From CAZKEG01 sp964601575 (GTDB taxonomy: Bacteria > Desulfobacterota > Thermodesulfobacteria > Thermodesulfobacteriales > Thermodesulfatatoraceae), in NCBI GenBank assembly GCA_964601575.1, contig CAZROA010000076.1, positions 1-19,951 of the forward strand: a stretch of DNA of 19,951 nucleotides, given 5' to 3'. Of this stretch, positions 13,574 to 19,951 are shown in pieces. The notes below the pieces were generated by a model. The model saw only the letters and a list, made by a program, of their open reading frames with translations. It searched no databases and had not been told where the DNA came from. Every line of letters starts with the position of its first letter. The first letter of the stretch is position 1. The position numbers and the translations under genes are program-made.

Positions 13574-14566
13574 ATGAAAAGATGGCGCAGTAAAGGGATC
13601 TTGGTGCTGGCAAGTGTAGTTTTGGTAGTACTCCTAACCTTTGTCTTTTGGAAGACGGGTTTTTGTGCTGGTGAGGCCGGAGCTGAGAAATCGGGTTTGG
13701 CTTGGTGGATGTGGCCTATTATCCTCTTTCTTTTTACCTTTGTTATCGGCATCATTGCTCCTCTGTCTGGAGTCGGTGGGGGTGTCTTGTTTGTTCCCCT
13801 TTCCACGGCCTTTTTCCCCTTTAGCGTAGACTTCATTCGTGGTACCGGACTCATTATGGCCTTGACCAGTGCCCTTTCTTCAGCACCTCAATTTATCCGC
13901 AAGGGTCTGGCCAACATCAAAGTCATGGCCCCGGTGGTCTGCGTCTCTATGGTGACCTCGATCTTGGGAGGAATCGTTGGTCTTTGGATAACTAACGCCT
14001 TTCCCTCTGGGAAATATTACATCACCATTGCCTTGGGTGTGGTCCTCTTGATCATCTTTGTGGTGATGCTCACCTCTAAACGGGTTGAGTTCCCTGAAGT
14101 CAAAGAGCAGGACGGGCTTTCTAAAGCCCTAGGGCTTACAGGAGCTTGGTATGAACCCACCATGGGCAAAGTGGTTGAGTATAAAATTACTCGCCTCCCC
14201 ATTGGGATCTTCTTTTTCGCCTTGGTGGGTTTTATCGCTGGTATGTTTGGTTTGGGGGCCGGGTGGGCTAACGTCCCGGTACTCAATTTGATCATGGGCG
14301 CCCCGATTAAGGTAGCCGTGGCCACCAGTATGACCATCATCACCATTAATGACGCCGCGGCGGCCTGGATCTATCTGGCCAAAGGGGCTGTACTCCCCTT
14401 GATCGTGGTCCCTTCGGTTTTGGGGATCAGTATTGGGGCTCGTATCGGGGCCAAACTAGCGGTTAAAGCCAAGCCGGCCTTCGTCAAGATATTGGTAATG
14501 GGGATCATGCTTTTGGCTGCTGCTTTAAATATCATCAAGGGCCTTAAAGGTCTTCATATCATTTAA
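13574..14566 (+). CDS. TSUP/TauE-SafE family membrane permease
   Basis: A 330-residue integral inner-membrane protein of the 4-toluene sulfonate uptake permease (TSUP) family, whose tested members move sulfite, sulfoacetate, sulfonates or other sulfur/organic anions. About eight hydrophobic segments are visible, in two homologous halves marked by the loop motifs APLSGVGGGVLFVP (62-75) and GMFGLGAGWANVPVL (223-237), followed by TSALSSAP and TSMTIITINDAAAAW. A first segment (8-31, ending CAGEAGAEKSG) looks signal-like and puts the next loop outside. A hydrophilic cytoplasmic loop (168-207, AWYEPTMGKVVEYKITRLP) separates the halves. It is followed 17 nt later by a small His-rich membrane protein, so the two are probably made together. 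Substrate cannot be assigned; sulfite or another sulfur oxyanion is the family-based guess. Confidence 0.88.
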   Translation: MKRWRSKGILVLASVVLVVLLTFVFWKTGFCAGEAGAEKSGLAWWMWPIILFLFTFVIGIIAPLSGVGGGVLFVPLSTAFFPFSVDFIRGTGLIMALTSALSSAPQFIRKGLANIKVMAPVVCVSMVTSILGGIVGLWITNAFPSGKYYITIALGVVLLIIFVVMLTSKRVEFPEVKEQDGLSKALGLTGAWYEPTMGKVVEYKITRLPIGIFFFALVGFIAGMFGLGAGWANVPVLNLIMGAPIKVAVATSMTIITINDAAAAWIYLAKGAVLPLIVVPSVLGISIGARIGAKLAVKAKPAFVKILVMGIMLLAAALNIIKGLKGLHII

Positions 14567-14583
14567 TTAAAAAGGAGGGCACC

Positions 14584-15021
14584 ATGGAGAAGAAAAACGA
14601 TCAAGTATATGTCGATCCCATCAACCTCATCTTTGCCAAGGCCATGGAGATCGTCACCTGGATTGGTCTCGTCTTTATGATCATCTTTGGAGTTCTTTAT
14701 CTCGCAGGGCTTCCGTCTTTTGTAAACATGAAGGTGGCCATCGCCAATTGGCACCTGCCGGTTGGTCATTTCTGGGAGGAAGTAAAGTCGGTCCATATCC
14801 ACGGTTATCACTGGTTCTTGGGCAATATTCACCTGATGGACTGTTTGAGCATGGTCGGGATCTGTATCCTTGCCTTAGCGCCCTTTGCCTCCTTGGTGGC
14901 CGCCCTTAGTAAGGTGGGTGGTCAACACAAGGCCTTTGTCTTCCTTTTCCTCATTTTGATCGTTGAGTTTGTCTTTGCCATCCTGAAGCCGATCATCATG
15001 CCTGGTGTCGGTGGGCATTAA
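14584..15021 (+). CDS. Small three-helix membrane protein (DUF1634-like), partner of the TSUP permease
   Basis: A 145-residue inner-membrane protein with hydrophobic helices at about 22-42, 84-108 and 116-136. The LALAPFASLVAAL...KAFVFLFLILIVEF pattern of the last two helices resembles DUF1634, a family commonly encoded next to TSUP permeases; the match is by eye and moderate. The loop between helices 1 and 2 is unusual: His57, His62, His71, His73, His76 and His83 in 27 residues, with Cys87 and Cys94 at the start of helix 2. This loop could bind a metal or haem. Start ATG has a strong AAGGAGG 5 nt upstream, 17 nt after the permease stop. A strong terminator follows, closing a two-gene unit. 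Likely an accessory subunit of the permease. Confidence 0.7.
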   Translation: MEKKNDQVYVDPINLIFAKAMEIVTWIGLVFMIIFGVLYLAGLPSFVNMKVAIANWHLPVGHFWEEVKSVHIHGYHWFLGNIHLMDCLSMVGICILALAPFASLVAALSKVGGQHKAFVFLFLILIVEFVFAILKPIIMPGVGGH

Positions 15022-15050
15022 GGTCTAGAAATTTTAACCCCACAGTTTTT

Positions 15051-15080
15051 AAAAGCCCGGTTTAAAACCGGGCTTTTTTT
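15051..15080 (+). terminator. Rho-independent terminator after the TSUP/DUF1634-like pair
   Basis: A GC-rich stem AAAAGCCCGG (15051-15060) pairs with CCGGGC plus the first Ts (15068-15077) around the loop TTTAAAA, and runs into seven Ts (15074-15080). It is 30 nt after the stop of the small membrane protein and separates it from the downstream permease gene. On the other strand the symmetric A/T arms could also work weakly. Confidence 0.9.
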
Positions 15081-15145
15081 ATTTGCAAAGTTACCGATAA
15101 GTTTTAAGGATTTGGACTTGTTGACTGTTAAGCAGGAGGCGCACG

Positions 15146-16921
15146 ATGAGGCAAAGGAAGGTCTTTTTTTTATTGATGGCTGGTGTCTTTTGTCTCTTGG
15201 TCCTGGCCAACACCTGGGGGAGTCCGCTCCCTGAAAGCCCTCCTTTAAAAAGTGCCCCTCAAGAAAAGCTCTTTAGGCTCAATATCTTCGGGCGTATTGT
15301 CAACCCTCATAAGAAGGGCGTAGGGGATGTAAGGATTGATATCTTTGTCGACGGAGAAGAATACCATCCCCACTTAAAGGGGCATCATCACAATGAAAGC
15401 GTGCTAAAGACAGAAAGAGATGGGAGTTTTCAAGTAGAATTGGACCTTCCACAGCATGTGATTCAAAACGGAGAGATTAAGCTTATTCTCTTTAAACCAA
15501 GTTATGAAAAAAAGACCTTTATTCTTACTTCTAAAGATTTTGCTTTTAAAGACGGTGAATATTATAACAAATTAGAAATTATGATTAAACGTACTAAAGG
15601 TCCTGCTTTTTGGATAGCCACTGTTGTTTTTGTGCTAGCCTATATTTTAATCTCTTTTGAACTTTTGCATCGTACTATTGCCGCTATGCTTGGAGCGGCT
15701 ATTATGTTGGTTATCAGTTATACTATTGGTAGTTTTAATCCTGAATATCAAATACTTACTTACGAAAGTGCTATCAGTTCCATTGATATGAATGTTGTCT
15801 TTCTTTTAATGGGTATGATGATCATTGTTGGGATTCTTAAAAATACCGGTGTGTTTCAATGGTGTGCTTATAAATGCTATCAATTAGCTAAAGGTAATGT
15901 TATTGTTCTTTCTATTATTTTGATGACCTTTACTGCTTTTGCTTCAGCCTTTTTAGATAATGTGACTACTATGCTGCTTTTGACTCCGGTTACTATTGAA
16001 ATTTGTCTCTCATTAGGTATATCTCCCCTTTCTTTGTTGCTTCCTGAAATTTTTGCTTCAAATATAGGTGGTACAGCTACTCTAATCGGAGACCCGCCCA
16101 ATGTTATGATCGGCTCTTTTGCCGGGTTGACCTTCCTCGATTTCGTTAAAAATTTGGCCCCTGTATGTATCATTTCCATGATTTTTCTTTTTATTTATTC
16201 TAAGTTTGTTTATAACAAAGAATATAACAAGGCAAAAATTACAGATATTCAAGCCTTTATTAATAAATTGCGTGAAGAATATAAGATTACAGATGCTAAT
16301 CTCTTAACTGTTGGTCTGATCATCATGGCCATTGTCATTGCTTTGTTTTTGACCCACGGTGTATGGCATATGGAAGTAAGTATCGCTGCCCTTTTCGGAG
16401 CCAGCCTCCTTTTTACTTATGGAGTGATTACCAGAAAAGTGGATATGTTACACCTCATCGAAAAAGACATTGAGTGGTCCACCCTTCTCTTCTTTGTCTT
16501 TTTGTTTATTCTGGTTGGCGCCGTCGAAGACGTTGGTTTGCTTGATCTAATAGCCGATTGGGTCCTTGAGCTTTCCCACGGGAGTTTGGTGGTGGCCATT
16601 TGTCTGATCCTTTGGGTGGCGGCCTTGATGAGTGCTTTTGTTGATAATATCCCCTTTACCGCAACCATGCTTCCTATTACGGCTTATCTCACCCGGGTCA
16701 TCCCCGGGGCTGAGAGCAACGTCCTTTGGTGGGCCTTGGCCTTCGGGGCCTGCTTCGGTGGTAACGGGACCATGATCGGTGCCAGCGCCAACGTGGTCAC
16801 CTTGGGGATCGCTGAATCCGCTGGTTATAGGATCAAATTTTTCGAATACATGAAGGTTGGTTTCCTTTACATGGTCCTTAGCGTGGCCTTGGCCAACGTC
16901 TGGCTCCTTATCTTTTATTAA
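15146..16921 (+). CDS. ArsB/P-protein-type (SLC13/IT superfamily) permease with exported N-terminal domain
   Basis: A 591-residue inner-membrane transporter. Residues 1-25 are a signal-like hydrophobic segment; 42-148 form a soluble beta-rich domain (IFGRIVNPHKKGVGDVRIDIF, DGSFQVELDLP) resembling carboxypeptidase-regulatory-like domains, presumably outside the membrane, with a His cluster at 74, 76, 80, 81 and 82. About 155-591 is the transporter with two inverted halves: FLDNVTTMLLLTP (269-281) and IGGTATLIGDPPNVMIGS (307-324) in the first, FVDNIPFTATMLP (498-510) and GGNGTMIGASANV (538-550) in the second. These are the ArsB/P-protein (OCA2) signatures; relatives export arsenite or move other anions, and the substrate here is unknown. 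AGGAGG (15134-15139) is 6 nt before the ATG. The gene has its own transcription unit after the terminator, probably with usp. Base composition drops sharply at 15481-16320. Confidence 0.88.
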   Translation: MRQRKVFFLLMAGVFCLLVLANTWGSPLPESPPLKSAPQEKLFRLNIFGRIVNPHKKGVGDVRIDIFVDGEEYHPHLKGHHHNESVLKTERDGSFQVELDLPQHVIQNGEIKLILFKPSYEKKTFILTSKDFAFKDGEYYNKLEIMIKRTKGPAFWIATVVFVLAYILISFELLHRTIAAMLGAAIMLVISYTIGSFNPEYQILTYESAISSIDMNVVFLLMGMMIIVGILKNTGVFQWCAYKCYQLAKGNVIVLSIILMTFTAFASAFLDNVTTMLLLTPVTIEICLSLGISPLSLLLPEIFASNIGGTATLIGDPPNVMIGSFAGLTFLDFVKNLAPVCIISMIFLFIYSKFVYNKEYNKAKITDIQAFINKLREEYKITDANLLTVGLIIMAIVIALFLTHGVWHMEVSIAALFGASLLFTYGVITRKVDMLHLIEKDIEWSTLLFFVFLFILVGAVEDVGLLDLIADWVLELSHGSLVVAICLILWVAALMSAFVDNIPFTATMLPITAYLTRVIPGAESNVLWWALAFGACFGGNGTMIGASANVVTLGIAESAGYRIKFFEYMKVGFLYMVLSVALANVWLLIFY

Positions 16922-16950
16922 AAAGTTCTTTAAGCACACGGAGGCCTAAA

Positions 16951-17901
16951 ATGACCAATAAAGAGCTCCTTCCTAAGATGGGTAAGGTCCTCATTCCCAT
17001 AGAAGAGAGTGTGTGTTCAGAACGGGCCTTGGTCTTTGCCGGGTGTCTGCTCGCCCGACTCTCCCCGGAGATAACCCAAGAGGTCTGGGTAGTCCATGTG
17101 CTTTCAGCCACCTATCTCCAGACCATGGCCCAGCGTCTTGATTTTCGGGTGGAAGTTCTAAAGGATACGGCCCTTTTTCGAAGTCTGAGGGAAAATTACC
17201 TGAAAGAAAAGGTCTACCCCCTGTTGGATAAGGCCCTTGAACAACTGCGTGCCTTAGGGGTCAAGGCCGAGCTTAAAAAGGAAGTCTTGCATGGCGATCC
17301 GGCCAAAGAGATCATCAATCTGGCCCAGGAAGGCGGTTTTCAGACGGTAATCATGGGCCGCCGAGGGCTTTCCTGTTTAAAAGAGAAATTTCTGGGCAGT
17401 TGTAGCTTGGCGGTCTCTCATCGCTCTGGAAGCCACACCACTTACATCGTGGGGCAAAAGATAAAGGACCACACGTGTCCGCCTCTAAAGATAGTCGTTC
17501 CGGTAGATGGGTCAAAGCCCTCATTAGGGGCGCTTAAAGAGGCCTCTGGTCTGGCGTTGGCCTTGGAGGATAAAGTAAAGGCCGTAAGCCTCCTACACGT
17601 AATCGATGCTGCTTATGAATTGGATCACCTGCCAGAAAGGATCGAAGAGGCCAAAAAACTCCTCGAAGAGTTCAAGAATAAGGCCTTATCCTACGGCGTC
17701 CCAGAAGGGATGCTCCGGACTGATATGCGCATAGGGCGTCCGGCAAGCGAGATCATTTCCTATGCCAGCGAAGAGGGCTTTAATCTCATTATTATGGGCC
17801 GCCGAGGGCTTACCGGGCTAAAAGAGTTTATCCTGGGGAGTGTCTCCAGTAAGGTCCTCCATAAGGCCGAGGATTTTACCGTGGCCTTGGTCTCTGAATA
17901 A
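16951..17901 (+). CDS. Tandem two-domain universal stress protein
   Basis: A 316-residue cytoplasmic protein made of two UspA domains, about 10-155 and 163-316. Each begins with the family strand (GKVLIPIEES; LKIVVPVDGSKPS) and ends with the ATP-binding motif G-x2-G-x9-G-S: GRRG...LGS in both halves. The usual VDGS Asp is present in the second domain but replaced in the first (PIEES), so nucleotide binding may differ between them. ATP-binding Usps act as regulators or chaperone-like stress factors; those next to transporters may gate them. Start ATG has GGAGG 6 nt upstream, 29 nt after the permease stop, so it is probably cotranscribed with the permease. An identical 18-nt stretch (17353-17370 and 17794-17811) covers the MGRRGL codons of both domains. 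A hairpin follows the stop. Confidence 0.92.
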   Translation: MTNKELLPKMGKVLIPIEESVCSERALVFAGCLLARLSPEITQEVWVVHVLSATYLQTMAQRLDFRVEVLKDTALFRSLRENYLKEKVYPLLDKALEQLRALGVKAELKKEVLHGDPAKEIINLAQEGGFQTVIMGRRGLSCLKEKFLGSCSLAVSHRSGSHTTYIVGQKIKDHTCPPLKIVVPVDGSKPSLGALKEASGLALALEDKVKAVSLLHVIDAAYELDHLPERIEEAKKLLEEFKNKALSYGVPEGMLRTDMRIGRPASEIISYASEEGFNLIIMGRRGLTGLKEFILGSVSSKVLHKAEDFTVALVSE

Positions 17902-17905
17902 GCAA

Positions 17906-17931
17906 GGGGAGCTTTGCTCCCCCTGAGTTTT
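17906..17931 (+). terminator. Likely terminator after usp
   Basis: A perfect 7-bp stem GGGGAGC (17906-17912) / GCTCCCC (17916-17922) with a TTT loop begins 4 nt after the usp stop. The T-tract is poor: CTGAG then TTTT (17928-17931). Probably a moderate intrinsic terminator; readthrough into the YchF-like gene is possible. Confidence 0.6.
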
Positions 17932-17994
17932 CCTGGTCCTTCTCCTCGATTCGCGTTATCATTAGCCTTTCCAAGAAAACCTCTGGGTGGAAGG

Positions 17995-19029
17995 ATGAAG
18001 ATAGGTATCCTTGGTCTGCCTCAGGCAGGTAAAACGACCATTTTCCAGGCAGCAGCCGGGCAGTTTGCCAGCCGAGAGGAAAGGGCCGGACTCGTCCGCC
18101 GGGCTGTGGTCAAGGTCCCTGATCAACGCCTTGATGTCCTTCAGGAATTCTTTGGGTCGCCCAAGAAGACCCCAGCTCAAGTGGAATATCTAGACCTAGC
18201 CTTTGACCTACGGGAGAGAGAAGGACGGGGGCAGGAATTAGAGCGTCTTTTAAACGAACTCAAGCCAACGGCGGCTTTGATCTTGGTGGTGCGAAACTTT
18301 GAATTGGCCGGGCTTCCGCCGGAGCCTCAAAGAGAGCTCGACATCCTCCACGAAGAGATGATCCTTTCTGATCTAGCCATTGTGGAGAGGCGTCTTGAAC
18401 GCCTGGAAAAAGAGGTCAAAAAAGGCAAGGTCCCCAAGGAAGGAGAGCTTGAATTATTATATCGGGCCAGAGAACTCTTGGAACAAGGGCAGTCCCTCAG
18501 GGTGGATCGCAAGCTCCGAGAAAGTCCTTTGATGCGTGGTTACACCTTTCTCAGCATCAAGCCTTTATTAGTGGTCATCAATTGTGGGGAGGAAACAGGG
18601 CCTCCGGAGCTTGAGCTTCCGCCGCAGACTGAAGTTATGGCCCTCAAGGGGAGACTTGAGGCCGATCTTACCGAACTATCTCCAGAAGAAGCGGCCATCT
18701 TTCGAGAGGAATACGGTCTTTCTGAACCGGCTTTACCAAGGCTTATCAAAAAGAGTTTCGAGATCCTAGACCTGATCTGCTTTTTTACCGGTGGAGATAA
18801 GGAGACCAGGGCCTGGCCGGTACGTCGGGGGACCACGGCCCAGAAGGCCGCCGGAGTCGTTCACTCCGATATGGAAAGAGGGTTTATCCGGGCAGAGGTC
18901 ATTAGTTTTGAGGAACTGGTCTCCTTTGGTTCTTACACAAAGGCCCAGCAGGCAGGCCGTGTTCGCTTGGAGGGAAAGGACTATCTAGTCCAAGACGGAG
19001 ACGTGATCTTTTTCCGTTTCAAAGTGTAA
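17995..19029 (+). CDS. Divergent YchF/OLA1-like P-loop protein with DUF933 (TGS-like) domain
   Basis: A 344-residue cytoplasmic NTPase-like protein. The N-terminus has a P-loop GLPQAGKTT (7-15) in the place of YchF's GLPNVGKST. The C-terminal about 80 residues (from ICFFTGGDKETRAW, with AAGVVHSDMERGFIRAEVIS and DYLVQDGDVIFFRFKV) are an excellent DUF933/TGS-like match to YchF. In between, the switch II DxAGLVxGA of YchF is not recognisable (VEYLDLAFDLRERE stands there), and the NxxE specificity motif appears only as VVINCGEE. A helical arm fills about 115-170. It is therefore a YchF paralogue with altered nucleotide chemistry, not canonical ychF. The start is the ATG at 17995 with GGTGG upstream; an ATG at 17914 would add 27 unlike residues across the usp terminator region. 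Its stop is 3 nt from that of the convergent riboflavin synthase gene. Confidence 0.82.
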   Translation: MKIGILGLPQAGKTTIFQAAAGQFASREERAGLVRRAVVKVPDQRLDVLQEFFGSPKKTPAQVEYLDLAFDLREREGRGQELERLLNELKPTAALILVVRNFELAGLPPEPQRELDILHEEMILSDLAIVERRLERLEKEVKKGKVPKEGELELLYRARELLEQGQSLRVDRKLRESPLMRGYTFLSIKPLLVVINCGEETGPPELELPPQTEVMALKGRLEADLTELSPEEAAIFREEYGLSEPALPRLIKKSFEILDLICFFTGGDKETRAWPVRRGTTAQKAAGVVHSDMERGFIRAEVISFEELVSFGSYTKAQQAGRVRLEGKDYLVQDGDVIFFRFKV

Positions 19030-19032
19030 ATT

Positions 19033-19674
19033 CTATAAAAATCCGTGCTCCCTTAAGAAGTCCAACGAAATCTTGTCTTTTTTGAGATAAGGTTGCAGGA
19101 GTTTTTCGATATACTTTCCGATCAGGTCTACCTCTATGTTGACCCGATCTCCCGGGCGCCTGAAACCCATAGTAGTAAGTTTAGCGGTATGAGGAATGAT
19201 GGCCAGTCTTATTTCCGACCCGAAGACCTCGTTTACCGTCAAACTTATACCATCTATGGCGATAGAACCCTTCTCGATCACGTATTTGCTAAGTTCGCTA
19301 GGGATCTTTACCGTGTAAAAGATAAACTCACCGGTCTCTTGGCGGCTGACCACCTCGCCTACTCCGTCTACGTGGCCGGAAACCAGATGCCCGCCAAGAC
19401 GATCTCCCAGGCGAAGGGCCCGTTCCAGATTGACCTTGCTCCCTACGGAGAGTTCTCCCAGGGTGGTGCGGCGCAAGGTCTCTGGTGAGACATCCACGGC
19501 AAAACAAGGGCCAGAGATATCGACCACGGTAAGACAGGCCCCGTTAACAGCGATGCTGTCACCCAATTTGGTATCTGAAAGATCGAAGGGGGGCTTGATG
19601 GCAAAGCGATACCCCCTGGCCGTAGGCTGCTTTCCCAAAATCTCTCCCAACCCTTCCACAAGCCCGGTAAACAT
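19033..19674 (-). CDS. ribE: Riboflavin synthase, alpha chain
   Basis: Converts two 6,7-dimethyl-8-ribityllumazine molecules to riboflavin and a pyrimidinedione, the last step of riboflavin synthesis. The 213 residues are full length, with two lumazine-binding repeats: about 1-95 (MFTGLVEG, NGACLTVV, VSPETLRRTTLG, VNLERALRLGDRLGGHLVSGHVDG) and about 96-190 (IAIDGISLTVNEV, IIPHTAKLTTMG, VNIEVDLIGKYIEKLL). I start at the ATG 19672-19674, giving the family-standard MFTGLVE, with GGAG 6 nt upstream; the ATG two codons earlier is too close to it. A weak TTGGCC/TATGGT promoter pair (16 bp apart) lies in the 118-bp gap upstream. No FMN riboswitch is visible there, and no other rib gene is adjacent in the window. 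Confidence 0.96.
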   Translation of the reverse strand: MFTGLVEGLGEILGKQPTARGYRFAIKPPFDLSDTKLGDSIAVNGACLTVVDISGPCFAVDVSPETLRRTTLGELSVGSKVNLERALRLGDRLGGHLVSGHVDGVGEVVSRQETGEFIFYTVKIPSELSKYVIEKGSIAIDGISLTVNEVFGSEIRLAIIPHTAKLTTMGFRRPGDRVNIEVDLIGKYIEKLLQPYLKKDKISLDFLREHGFL

Positions 19675-19792
19675 GACCATCTCCGGTATTTGTTTTTTTG
19701 ATTTAAACCATAACAGGTAAATCTATTCGGCCAAATATCAATGTACTCAGAGGAAATGAAATTTTGGATTTACAATTAAGAGATGGTGATAT

Positions 19793-19951
19793 TTATGGTT
19801 TTTCGTCTTTCCATGACATGCTCTCGCCGGGGTAGAGGATAAGGGGGGTGAGGCCGGCTTGATAGGCGGCCTTTTTGAAAAGGCGGGGAGGGTCATCGAG
19901 TTCTTCATCTCCCAAACGATAGGCTCCCCAGTGAATGGGCATGGCCTGCTT
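19793..19951 (-). CDS. C-terminal end of a metallo-beta-lactamase-fold hydrolase (UlaG/YfgZ-like), partial
   Basis: The last 52 codons of a gene that enters from the right edge; stop TAA at 19793-19795. The translation contains MPIHWGAYRLGDEELDDPP, then FKKAAYQAGL and YPGESMSW. This MPIHWG(A/T)F-type block, with a Pro-rich helix start and a PGE tail, is the usual C-terminus of MBL-fold proteins of the UlaG/NAPE-PLD-like group, where the His is a metal ligand. The catalytic HxHxDH motif is outside the window, so function cannot be narrowed. It lies upstream of ribE on the same strand with a 118-bp gap. Confidence 0.75.
   Translation of the reverse strand, partial: KQAMPIHWGAYRLGDEELDDPPRLFKKAAYQAGLTPLILYPGESMSWKDEKP

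Noticed and set aside
13546..13854. A 102-codon minus-strand open frame across the TSUP gene start
   Set aside because: Antisense to a clear signal-like helix and the GVGGG motif region; low-complexity Lys/Pro/Thr content.
5284..15100. Recurrent CCGATAA in intergenic regions (5284, 13401, 15094)
   Set aside because: The same heptamer also occurs inside coding regions (about 2198, 3622, 13309), so there is no enrichment at promoters.
17914..17994. Upstream ATG giving the YchF-like protein 27 extra residues
   Set aside because: The extension overlaps the usp terminator hairpin, is Pro/Phe-rich and unlike the family; MKIGILGLP at 17995 is the normal N-terminus.
19675..19792. Possible FMN riboswitch ahead of riboflavin synthase
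   Set aside because: The conserved RFN segments (such as AGGGGCAGGGTGAAA) are absent and the gap is too short for the full element.

Overview
The window looks like chromosomal core sequence from a diderm, probably thermophilic bacterium, most plausibly in or near the Thermodesulfobacteriota/Desulfobacterota. LolA and an ADP-heptose-type adenylyltransferase imply an outer membrane with LPS. The set of FapA/DUF342 proteins, a TSUP permease with a small membrane partner, an ArsB/P-type permease and a tandem Usp fits that group. Taxonomy is inferred from gene content only. No rRNA, tRNA, CRISPR array, insertion sequence or phage gene was seen, and no gene-free stretch exceeds 300 bases.

Layout. 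Minus strand 1-2717: a secreted protein of unknown function, ftsK, and the 5' end of lolA, tightly coupled. Plus strand 2860-5158: a three-FN3 lipoprotein followed by lysA. Plus strand 5341-8260: two tandem FapA/DUF342 paralogues, the second preceded by a 28-codon leader ORF. Minus strand 12602-8257: a compact operon of a COG1237-type metallo-beta-lactamase-fold protein, a ComF-family phosphoribosyltransferase, a nitrilase/HldE-C-domain fusion, a radical SAM protein and a HAD-family protein. Plus strand 12675-13346: a secreted SYLF-domain protein with its own promoter and a perfect palindrome. Plus strand 13574-17901: a transport cassette of a TSUP (TauE/SafE) permease, a small His-rich membrane protein, a strong terminator, an ArsB/P-type permease with an exported N-terminal domain, and a two-domain universal stress protein. 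Plus strand 17995-19029: a divergent YchF-like P-loop protein. Minus strand 19674-19033: riboflavin synthase, with the 3' end of another metallo-beta-lactamase-fold gene entering from the right edge.

How parts work together. ftsK-lolA is a known cell-envelope neighbourhood. The FN3 lipoprotein sits where a small LptM-like lipoprotein often precedes lysA. The two permeases, the His-rich partner and Usp form a plausible anion/sulfur-compound transport module, though the substrate cannot be read from sequence.

Most worth a second look: (i) a sharp internal drop in GC (about 31-33% over 840 bp) inside the ArsB/P-type permease gene, with a 60-bp higher-GC island over the GDPPN motif, suggesting a mosaic gene; (ii) the nitrilase/HldE2 fusion; (iii) the transport cassette; (iv) the leader ORF coupled to the second fapA-like gene; (v) the YchF-like protein without a recognisable switch II.
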